This document shows, piece after piece, positions 50,166-56,039 of a stretch of DNA of 56,039 nt. The translations under genes and the position numbers were made by a program. The notes beneath the pieces are model-generated. The model was not told the DNA's origin. It saw only the letters and a program-made list of their open reading frames with translations, and ran no database searches. Origin of the DNA: Chloroflexota bacterium (GTDB lineage: Bacteria; Chloroflexota; Limnocylindria; Limnocylindrales; CSP1-4); NCBI GenBank assembly GCA_015478725.1, contig JADMIG010000018.1:1-56039 (forward strand). Direction: 5' to 3'. Numbering within the stretch: position 1 is the first letter of the stretch; each line of letters opens with the position of its first letter.

Positions 50166-50888
50166 TCATACCGCGGCACTCTCGCCGAGGTAGAGCCGCT
50201 TGACCTGCGGATCGTCGAGCAGCGCCTGGCCCGCGCCGCGCAGCTTGATCGTGCCGAGCTCCATCACGCAGCCGGACCCCGCCGCGCCGAGCCCGATCCG
50301 GGCGTTCTGCTCGACGAGGAGGATCGTCACTCCCTGCTCGTTGAGCTCGCGCATCTTTGCCATCACCGTGCGAGCCGCGCGGGGCTCCAGGCCGAGCGTG
50401 GGCTCGTCGAGGAGGAGGAGGCGCGGTGCCGTCACGACCGCCCGGGCCATCTCGACCTGCTTCTGCTCCCCGCCGCTCAGGAGGCCGGCGCGGCGGCCTC
50501 CCTGCTCGACGACGATCGGAAAGAGCTCGGCGGCCGCGCGCAGCCGCTCCGGTACGAGCGAGCGGTCGCGGATGCTGTATGCGCCCATGAGGAGATTCTC
50601 GTGCACCGTCATCTGCGGGAACGTGCTCCGGCCCTGCGGGACGTGGGCGATGCCGCGTCGGAAGAGCAGGTCGGGACGCCATCCTCCCACGTTCACGCCG
50701 TCGAAGCGGATGCTGCCGCGGCGCGGCCGGAGGATCCCCGAGATGGCCCGCAGGAGCGTCGACTTCCCGGCCCCGTTCGGCCCGATGAGACAGACGAAGT
50801 CGCCCTCAGCGAGGCTGAGGTCGACACCCCGCAGGATGTCGCCGCCGCCACCGTAGCCTGCGTGGAGACCCTCGATCTCGAGCAGCAT
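50166..50888 (-). CDS. livF: Liv-type ABC transporter ATP-binding protein LivF
   Basis: A 240-residue ATPase: Walker A IGPNGAGKST, LivF-type GIAHVPQGRSTFPQMTV, signature LSGGEQKQVEMARA and Walker B LLLLDEPTLGL. Second ATPase of a branched-chain-amino-acid-type importer. ATG 50886-50888 begins 2 bases after the livG stop; the longer frame overlaps livG. Confidence 0.92.
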   Translation of the reverse strand: MLLEIEGLHAGYGGGGDILRGVDLSLAEGDFVCLIGPNGAGKSTLLRAISGILRPRRGSIRFDGVNVGGWRPDLLFRRGIAHVPQGRSTFPQMTVHENLLMGAYSIRDRSLVPERLRAAAELFPIVVEQGGRRAGLLSGGEQKQVEMARAVVTAPRLLLLDEPTLGLEPRAARTVMAKMRELNEQGVTILLVEQNARIGLGAAGSGCVMELGTIKLRGAGQALLDDPQVKRLYLGESAAV

Positions 50889-50890
50889 CG

Positions 50891-51706
50891 CTAGTCTCCG
50901 AGGTACGCGTCGAGGACGGTCGGGTCGTCGCGCACGACCGCGGGGGAGCCCTGCGCGATCACCGTGCCGCGGTGCATCACGATGACCGGGTCGCACAGAT
51001 TCATGACGAAGCCCATGTTGTGCTCGATGATGAGGAACGTCACCCCGCGCGCGTTCAGCTCGCGGACGTGACCGGCGACCTTCTCGATCATGACCGGGTT
51101 CAACCCGCCGGCCGGCTCATCGAGCATGAGGAGGTCCGGCTCGGCCATCAGCGCGGCGACGAGCTCGAGGAGCTTCTGCTGGCCGAATGAGAGACTGCCG
51201 GCGGGCTGGTGCCGCAGGGCCTGCAGACCGACGAACTCGAGGAGCGCCTCCGCGCGCTGCGCCTCATGACCCTTGATGGCCGCCGTGAAGAGCGACCGCA
51301 GCGTCAGCTGGCGGACCGGAACGATCATGTTCTCGAGGACGGTCATGCGCCGGAAGATCCGCGTGACCTGGAACGTGCGCATCACGCCGAGGTGGACGAT
51401 GTCGCTCGGCCGGCGTCCGGTGATCGGGACGCCTTGGACGTGGATCTGGCCGCGGTCCGGCTGGTAGAAGCCGGTGATGCAGTTGAACAGCGTGGTCTTG
51501 CCGGAGCCGTTCGGCCCGATGAGCGCGGTGATGCTCCCGCGCTGCACCGCCAACGAGCAGTCGACGAGCGCGGTGATGCCACCGAACGACTTGTCGATGC
51601 CGGTCACGGCCAGGCAGACGGGCCCGTCACGCCCCGACCGGTGCGCCGGCTCGTCTGCGGTCGTGGTGGTTGCCGCTGTCGCCGCGCTCGTCGATGCCGC
51701 GCTCAT
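50891..51706 (-). CDS. livG: Liv-type ABC transporter ATP-binding protein LivG
   Basis: A 271-residue ATPase: Walker A IGPNGSGKTT, LivG-type LGVMRTFQVTRIFRRMTVLEN, signature LSFGQQKLLEL and Walker B LLMLDEPAGGLNP. The first 28 residues are a Ser/Thr/Ala-rich extension not usual in LivG; the domain begins near CLAVTGIDKSFGG. ATG overlaps the livM stop by 4 bases. Confidence 0.92.
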   Translation of the reverse strand: MSAASTSAATAATTTTADEPAHRSGRDGPVCLAVTGIDKSFGGITALVDCSLAVQRGSITALIGPNGSGKTTLFNCITGFYQPDRGQIHVQGVPITGRRPSDIVHLGVMRTFQVTRIFRRMTVLENMIVPVRQLTLRSLFTAAIKGHEAQRAEALLEFVGLQALRHQPAGSLSFGQQKLLELVAALMAEPDLLMLDEPAGGLNPVMIEKVAGHVRELNARGVTFLIIEHNMGFVMNLCDPVIVMHRGTVIAQGSPAVVRDDPTVLDAYLGD

Positions 51707-52716
51707 GCCGTCGCGCCCGGGAGCCGCGCGTCCGTCGCATCAGTGGCGCCCGTGGCGCCCGCCGCCCGTGTTCCACCGCGGCCGCGCCGCCACGTCTGGT
51801 ACGTGGTGATGATGCCGTCGGGCATGAACATCACGACCAGGACCAGGACGACGCCGAGCGCGATGAGGTGGACCTGGCCCGCGATCTGCGAGGGCATGAA
51901 ATAGATGAGGTATTGCGAGAGCGGCTGGACGATGAAGGCACCGAGCACCGGGCCCCACACGGTCCCACGGCTCCCGACGAGGCTCATGATGATGAGGTTG
52001 AGGGTGATGATGAGCTCGAACGCGAGGTCCGGGTCGACGTAGTTCAGGTACTGGGCGTGCAGCGCGCCGGCCGCTCCGGCGAACGAGACGCTGATCGCGA
52101 AGGCAAGGATCTTGTAGAGGGACGTGTTCACCCCCGAGCCGTCCGCCTTGCCCTCCTCCTCGCGGATCGCGACGAGGCCGAGACCGAACTTGGAGCGCCG
52201 GATCGCGATCGAGACGAGGATCGCCACGACGAGGAGGATGAGCATCGAGTAATAGAACGGCAGGATGACGAGGTTCCCCGGAAGGTCGAGGAGCGGCAGG
52301 TAGAGACCGGCGCTGCCGCCCGTGACGCCCCGCCAGTTCAGCGCGAGGAGCTGGACCATGTACGTGAAGGTGAGCGTCACGATGACGAACGACGTCCCCC
52401 GCGCCCGCAGCGAGACCCATCCCAGACCGGCCCCGATGAACGCCGCGAAGAGCCCCACGAACGGGGCGCTCACGAAGACCGGGATCCCGAACTTGACGAC
52501 GAGCAGCCCGGCCGCGTACGACCCGATCCCGAAGAACCCGACGTGGCCGAGCGAGACGTAGCCGGCGTACCCGCCCATGATGTCCCAGCCGACCGACATG
52601 GCGGCGTACATGAAGGTGAACAGGAGCAGGTCCAGGTAGAAGCCCTCGCGGACGAAGACCGGGAGGGCGACGAGGAGCGCAAGCACGATCAGGGGGACGA
52701 TCCTGCGGGTCTGCAT
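51703..52716 (-). CDS. livM: Liv-type ABC transporter permease LivM
   Basis: A 337-residue membrane permease with about nine to ten helices. The LivM marks GGYAGYVSLGHVGFFGIGSY and LIGAxxG-like LIIMSLVGSRGTVWGPVLGA are present. The last 25 residues form a Gly/Ala/Thr tail. It pairs with LivH to form the channel. Confidence 0.9.
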   Translation of the reverse strand: MQTRRIVPLIVLALLVALPVFVREGFYLDLLLFTFMYAAMSVGWDIMGGYAGYVSLGHVGFFGIGSYAAGLLVVKFGIPVFVSAPFVGLFAAFIGAGLGWVSLRARGTSFVIVTLTFTYMVQLLALNWRGVTGGSAGLYLPLLDLPGNLVILPFYYSMLILLVVAILVSIAIRRSKFGLGLVAIREEEGKADGSGVNTSLYKILAFAISVSFAGAAGALHAQYLNYVDPDLAFELIITLNLIIMSLVGSRGTVWGPVLGAFIVQPLSQYLIYFMPSQIAGQVHLIALGVVLVLVVMFMPDGIITTYQTWRRGRGGTRAAGATGATDATDARLPGATA

Positions 52717-52720
52717 CGGA

Positions 52721-53602
52721 CTACAGGCTTTCCCGGGCGGTCGTGCCGAAGAGGCCCCGCGGCCGCACGATCAGGACACCGAACAGGAAGATGTAGAAGA
52801 CCATCGGCGCCCAGTCGAGCGAGACCGTCACCGTCGCGACCTGCTCGGCCAGGCCCAGGATCATCGCCGCGACGAACGTGCCGGCAAGGCTCCCCAGCCC
52901 GCCGAGGACGACGATCGCGAGCAGTTTCCCGATCCACAGCCAGTGCGTCGCCGGGTAGAAGGCGAAGATCATCCCCAGCAGCGGCCCGGCGGCCGCCGCC
53001 ATCGAGACGCCCAGCGCGAACGCCAGCATCGTCACCTGTTCCACGTTGACCCCGACGAGCGCCGCGGTGCGCGGGTCCTGGGTCGTCGCCCGGATCGCGC
53101 GGCCGAGGTTGCTCCGGGCGAGGAGGAGGTAGAGCGCGCCGAGGAGGACGAGCGCCACCCCCGCCGCAAGGAGCCGGACGAGCGGAACGTAGATCCCGCC
53201 GATCTCGAAGCTGCTCAGCGAATAGGGCGTGTTGATCGCCTGGAACGATGACGACCAGAGGCTGCCCTGGAGCCCCTCGAGGATGATCGCGAAGCCGAAG
53301 GTGACGAGGACGGTCAGCGTGAGATCGCGCCCGCCGAGGCGGCGCAGGATCGTCCATTGGACGAGTGCGCCCGCCACGAAGAAGATCGGCATGACGACCA
53401 CGATCGAGGCGATCGGATCAAGGTTGAACGTCTTGTAGAGGACCCACGAGACGTAGGCCGCCATCACGATCATGGCCCCGTGCGCCACGTTGACGACACG
53501 CATGATCCCGAAGATCAACGTGAGGCCCGAGGCCATGAGCGCGTAGACGCCGCCGGTGAGGATGCCCAGGACGACGCTCTGGATGAGGAGTTCCGGGTTC
53601 AA
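52721..53602 (-). CDS. livH: Liv-type ABC transporter permease LivH
   Basis: A 293-residue membrane permease with about eight helices. Marks of LivH are GILTGGVYALMASGLTLIFG, RVVNVAHGAMIVMAAY and VVLGGLGSLAGTFVAAMI. It lies 4 bases upstream of livM and 46 bases downstream of the livK gene. Confidence 0.92.
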   Translation of the reverse strand: MNPELLIQSVVLGILTGGVYALMASGLTLIFGIMRVVNVAHGAMIVMAAYVSWVLYKTFNLDPIASIVVVMPIFFVAGALVQWTILRRLGGRDLTLTVLVTFGFAIILEGLQGSLWSSSFQAINTPYSLSSFEIGGIYVPLVRLLAAGVALVLLGALYLLLARSNLGRAIRATTQDPRTAALVGVNVEQVTMLAFALGVSMAAAAGPLLGMIFAFYPATHWLWIGKLLAIVVLGGLGSLAGTFVAAMILGLAEQVATVTVSLDWAPMVFYIFLFGVLIVRPRGLFGTTARESL

Positions 53603-53648
53603 CTGACGTTCTCCGTGCGGAGGTTACCTGACTGCTCCGCCGGAGACC

Positions 53649-54980
53649 TCACCAGTTGGGCTTGGGGTACACCGGATCCGCGCCCTTGTTCGGATCGTTC
53701 GCCGGGGCGACGACGTACAGCTTGCCGGACTGGTACTGCTCGAGGAGGTAGCTGCCGTTCGGCCGACCGATGGAATCCCAGCCGATGGGGCCCTGGACCG
53801 TCTGGACCGGGTTGGCATGCAGCCAGTCGGCGATCTTGGTGTTGTCGAGCGACTGCGTCGCCGTCACCGCCGCCAGCAGCACCTGGCCCACCGAATAGCC
53901 CTCGGCGGCCTCGCCGGGGATGTCGACCTCCTTGGGGAACATCGCGTGGTAGTCCGCGACGAACTGGGCGTTGCCCGTCGCCTTGGACGACTGGATCCAG
54001 CCGTCGCCGGTGAAGATGCCGTTGACCTTGCTGCCGAGCGCCTGCTCGAACGGGCCGGTCGTGCTGGGGCCGCTGGTGAAGTAGATCGCCTTCGGCTGAT
54101 AGTTGATCGAGGCATATGCCTGCACCTGGGCCACGGCGTCACCGAAGATCGTGCCGCCGAGGACGATGTCGGCGCCCGACGCCTTGACCGCGGCCGCGAT
54201 CGACGCGAAGTCCGTCTGAGTCGGCGGATAGACGGCGTGATAGACGGTCTTGATGCCGGCCGCCTCGAGCGTGGCCTGAGCGCCGTCCTCGGTGGCCTTG
54301 ACGAACGGGTCGTCCTGCTGCGGGTACGCCGCGGTCTTCGGCCGCTGGGCTGCCGGGAGCGACAGGATGTAGGTGACGAACGGATCGGCCTGGTGCTCGG
54401 CCGTCGCGGGCTGGACGAAGAACGTGTAGTGGAACTGGCGCTGGAAGACGCCCGGCGCGCCGCCCGCGCCTTCGATGAACGCGTACTTGTACTTCTCCGC
54501 GATCGCCGAGGTCGGGATCGTCAGCGCCGACGAGAAGGGACCGAACAGGAGGTCCACCTTGTCGACCGTGACGAGCCGCTCGATCTGGCTCACGGCCGTA
54601 TCGGCGAGGCTCTGGTTGTCGTACTCCTTGAGGACGACCTGGCGCCCGAGGAGGCCGCCGGCGGCGTTGATCTCCTTGACCCAGACCTGGTAGCCATGCT
54701 CGATCGCGGTGCCCGGGTCGGATTTGTCGCCGGTGAGAGCCTGTGAGACGCCGATGACGATCGGCTGATCGCACGGCGGGATCGGGCAGGCCGCCGACGC
54801 CGAGGCCACTGGAGATGGCGAGCCCGCCGCGACCGACGGGGCCGCGGATGCGGCCGCCGAAGCGGCGGGGCTCGGCGACGCGGCGCCCGAACATCCCGCC
54901 AGGATGATCGCTCCGGCGGCGAGCCACGCAAGGAGGGGACTGACACGCGGAACGTCGATCGATCGATTCGAGCGGTGCAT
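53649..54980 (-). CDS. ABC transporter substrate-binding lipoprotein (LivK type)
   Basis: A 443-residue lipoprotein: basic N-terminus, hydrophobic helix and lipobox LAGC with Cys30, then a Ser/Ala/Pro linker and a type-1 periplasmic-binding domain (from about residue 70; IVIGVSQALTGDKSDPG, then INAAGGLLGRQVVLKEYDNQS). Class members bind amino acids, but many bind aromatic acids, amides or other carboxylates. It is the first gene of the operon; GAGGA lies 9 bases before the ATG. The ligand cannot be read from sequence. Confidence 0.88.
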   Translation of the reverse strand: MHRSNRSIDVPRVSPLLAWLAAGAIILAGCSGAASPSPAASAAASAAPSVAAGSPSPVASASAACPIPPCDQPIVIGVSQALTGDKSDPGTAIEHGYQVWVKEINAAGGLLGRQVVLKEYDNQSLADTAVSQIERLVTVDKVDLLFGPFSSALTIPTSAIAEKYKYAFIEGAGGAPGVFQRQFHYTFFVQPATAEHQADPFVTYILSLPAAQRPKTAAYPQQDDPFVKATEDGAQATLEAAGIKTVYHAVYPPTQTDFASIAAAVKASGADIVLGGTIFGDAVAQVQAYASINYQPKAIYFTSGPSTTGPFEQALGSKVNGIFTGDGWIQSSKATGNAQFVADYHAMFPKEVDIPGEAAEGYSVGQVLLAAVTATQSLDNTKIADWLHANPVQTVQGPIGWDSIGRPNGSYLLEQYQSGKLYVVAPANDPNKGADPVYPKPNW

Positions 54981-55015
54981 GGTTCGCTGTCCTCGCTTCC
55001 TGTCGGGGCCGGGCC

Positions 55016-55037
55016 GGAAATCGATTTCCTAGATTTC
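55016..55037. promoter_or_regulatory. LacI-type operator at the livK promoter
   Basis: GGAAATCGATTTCC (55016-55029) is a perfect 14-bp palindrome with central CG, placed at about +7 to +20 of the predicted transcript. A further GATTTC half-site lies at 55032-55037 over the predicted start. Its core AATCGATT is also found at 84-91 near the other LacI gene. Confidence 0.55.
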
Positions 55038-55041
55038 GCGC

Positions 55042-55070
55042 AGTATCGGGTCGCGAGGAAGCCATGTCAA
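55042..55070 (-). promoter_or_regulatory. Promoter of the liv/catabolic operon
   Basis: On the minus strand a perfect TTGACA (55070-55065), a 17-base spacer and GATACT (55047-55042). Transcription would start near 55035, about 55 bases before the livK ATG. This is the best sigma-70-like promoter in the window. Confidence 0.75.
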
Positions 55071-55072
55071 TA

Positions 55073-55120
55073 CCAGAACGCCATCTGTGTGGACGGCCAG
55101 CGCTGTCCCAGAACGCCATC
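55073..55120. repeat. Direct repeat upstream of the livK promoter
   Basis: CCAGAACGCCATC occurs at 55073-55085 and 55108-55120, 35 bases apart start to start, immediately upstream of the -35 box as seen from livK. Spacing and place would suit paired activator sites. Confidence 0.5.
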
Positions 55121-55172
55121 GCGCGGGGAGCGGCCGGTGTCGCCGGCCGGGCGATGCGGAGCCCGCCGTGTG

Positions 55173-55292
55173 CCGGTTACGCGCGGGGTGCGTACTGGTC
55201 GCGTGGTGGGCAGATCCGGGAGCGGCGCGCGTGCCTGGGCATGTCGGACTGCGACGGATACGCTCTGGGTGCGTACTGGACGTGGTGGACGA
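55173..55292. repeat. Two ~40-bp imperfect direct repeats, 81 bases apart
   Basis: 55173-55212 and 55253-55292 share GGGTGCGTACTGG and flanking blocks (about three quarters identity). In one plus-strand frame they encode similar peptides (GYARGAYW, GYALGAYW), but no start with a ribosome site supports translation. The surrounding 55121-55534 holds no other gene that I can support. Confidence 0.5.
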
Positions 55293-55534
55293 CGCGGGAA
55301 GGCGCCGTCGTCGCTGTCGCAGCCGTCTGCCGTGCGTGCGCCCAGGCGGCCGCGGCTCCCCCAGCGGTTCCGCCACGCTCGACCACGCACCGCGCGCGTA
55401 AGCGCCGCGGGAGGAGGCGGCGGGAGCTGGCGCACGGCTGCTGGACGCTCGGTCCGCACGACCGGTGGGTGAGCAAATACGCGGAGCCCTGGGCGGCTGC
55501 GCTCAACGGCATCAGGATCAGACTGGAGCGTCCC

Positions 55535-55981
55535 ATGGAGAAGGTGTTCGAGATCTACATCAAGACGACCCCGGGGCGTCTCTGGGAGGCCATCACGGAC
55601 CCCGACATCCGGAGCAAGTACCAGTTCGGCGGCCGGATCAGCTCGGACTGGACGCCCGGCTCCCGCTTCGAGATGGGTCACCCGAGCGCCGCGGCCCTGC
55701 TCGGCGAGGGCGTGAACCTCGAGGTCGATCCGCCCCACCGGCTCGTCCAGAGCATGGTCGCCCTGTGGGGTGAGGACGTGAAGAGCGAGGGGACGTCGCG
55801 GGTGACCTGGGAGATCGAGCAGGTCGGCGACTCCTGCCGCCTCATCCTCACCCACGACCAGCTCCGCGAGGGCGCGAACGAGCAGCTGTACGGCGGCTGG
55901 CCGATGATCCTCTCCGGTCTCAAGACCTGGCTCGAGACGGGCCAGCTGCTCACCACGCCGGGATCGCTCATGTACGGCTGA
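55535..55981 (+). CDS. SRPBCC-family protein (AHSA1-like)
   Basis: A 148-residue protein of the START/SRPBCC helix-grip fold: VFEIYIKTTPGRLWEAITDPD, GGRISSDWTPGSRFEM, a DPPHRLVQSMVALWGEDV strand pair, VTWEIEQVGDSCRLILTHD and the C-terminal helix WPMILSGLKTWLETG. AHSA1-like members bind hydrophobic ligands or act as chaperone partners; function unknown here. ATG 55535 with TGGAG 7 bases upstream opens the domain directly; the longer frame back to 55064 reads through repeats and promoter sequence. Divergent from the liv operon. Confidence 0.82.
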   Translation: MEKVFEIYIKTTPGRLWEAITDPDIRSKYQFGGRISSDWTPGSRFEMGHPSAAALLGEGVNLEVDPPHRLVQSMVALWGEDVKSEGTSRVTWEIEQVGDSCRLILTHDQLREGANEQLYGGWPMILSGLKTWLETGQLLTTPGSLMYG

Positions 55982-56039
55982 GGCGGGCATCCCGCGCAGA
56001 TGCAGCCCGAAGGATCGACACCATCGCCGATGGGTCGGC

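Noticed and set aside
55064-55534. N-terminal extension of the SRPBCC gene
   Set aside because: The added 157 residues are low-complexity, cross the livK promoter and repeats, and the ATG at 55535 has a ribosome site and starts the fold.
1-56039. CRISPR arrays, rRNA, tRNA, toxin-antitoxin or phage genes
   Set aside because: Looked for regular repeat-spacer patterns, conserved RNA motifs and hallmark proteins; none found.

Overview
The window looks like a high-GC (roughly 70%), non-Actinobacterial Gram-positive-like lineage, most plausibly a Chloroflexota genome of the Limnocylindria/Ellin6529 type. The reasons are dense operons joined by ATGA/GTGA overlaps, frequent GTG and TTG starts, a fused FbiC for coenzyme F420, a full classical menaquinone set, CHRD and ArsA-HSP20 proteins, and a large Liv-type transporter operon. 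The taxonomic placement is inference; no rRNA or tRNA gene was seen.

Left part (1-6866) is a sugar-utilisation cluster. On the minus strand are a Gfo/Idh/MocA oxidoreductase, a GH38 alpha-mannosidase and a sugar-phosphate isomerase-like TIM barrel, followed by the first 12 codons of a LacI-type regulator cut by the window edge. A GH13 alpha-glucosidase is divergent from them. Then come MscL with an added zinc ribbon, a SnoaL-like protein, a diacylglycerol-kinase-family lipid kinase coupled to a PAP2 phosphatase, and a membrane PAS-EAL protein (6931-12000).

12049-18509 is a cofactor operon under an FMN riboswitch: ribD, a single gene fusing riboflavin synthase, DHBP synthase and GTP cyclohydrolase II, ribH, and fbiC. 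FbiC uses the same pyrimidine intermediate as RibH, so one FMN switch would govern both flavin and F420 precursor synthesis. 18591-28786 is a menaquinone operon headed by its own TetR regulator: menF-D-H-B-A-C-E, an extra alpha/beta hydrolase, and a menG methyltransferase cut off after about 25 codons. Next to the broken menG lies what looks like the tail of an IS256-type transposase with its terminal sequence. A second copy of that terminal sequence lies just upstream of the FMN riboswitch.

29136-39919 is a mixed accessory region: an ArsA-HSP20 ATPase and a coupled helical protein, a frameshifted YihY/BrkB membrane gene, three small proteins (one a 29-residue membrane peptide), a divergent cupredoxin/CHRD pair of anchored exported proteins, an FAD monooxygenase, and a zinc-ribbon/adenylate cyclase/AAA/TPR signalling protein. 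Two of these transcription units (YihY and the cyclase) carry nearly identical promoter segments.

40005-54980 is one long minus-strand operon of 15 genes. It encodes a Liv-type ABC importer (livK-H-M-G-F), a LacI regulator, a cyclase-family hydrolase, two zinc alcohol dehydrogenases, a three-gene 2-oxoacid/acetoin dehydrogenase (E1alpha, E1beta, E2, no E3), a hydrolase of the dihydroxypseudooxynicotine-hydrolase type, an acyl-CoA dehydrogenase whose catalytic Glu is Asp, and a carboxymuconolactone-decarboxylase-family protein. A near-consensus promoter and a perfect LacI-like palindrome precede livK. The gene set reads as a regulated import and catabolic pathway for an unidentified compound carrying alcohol/ketone and acyl groups, and it is the best candidate here for an undescribed system. 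An SRPBCC protein lies divergently at the right end.
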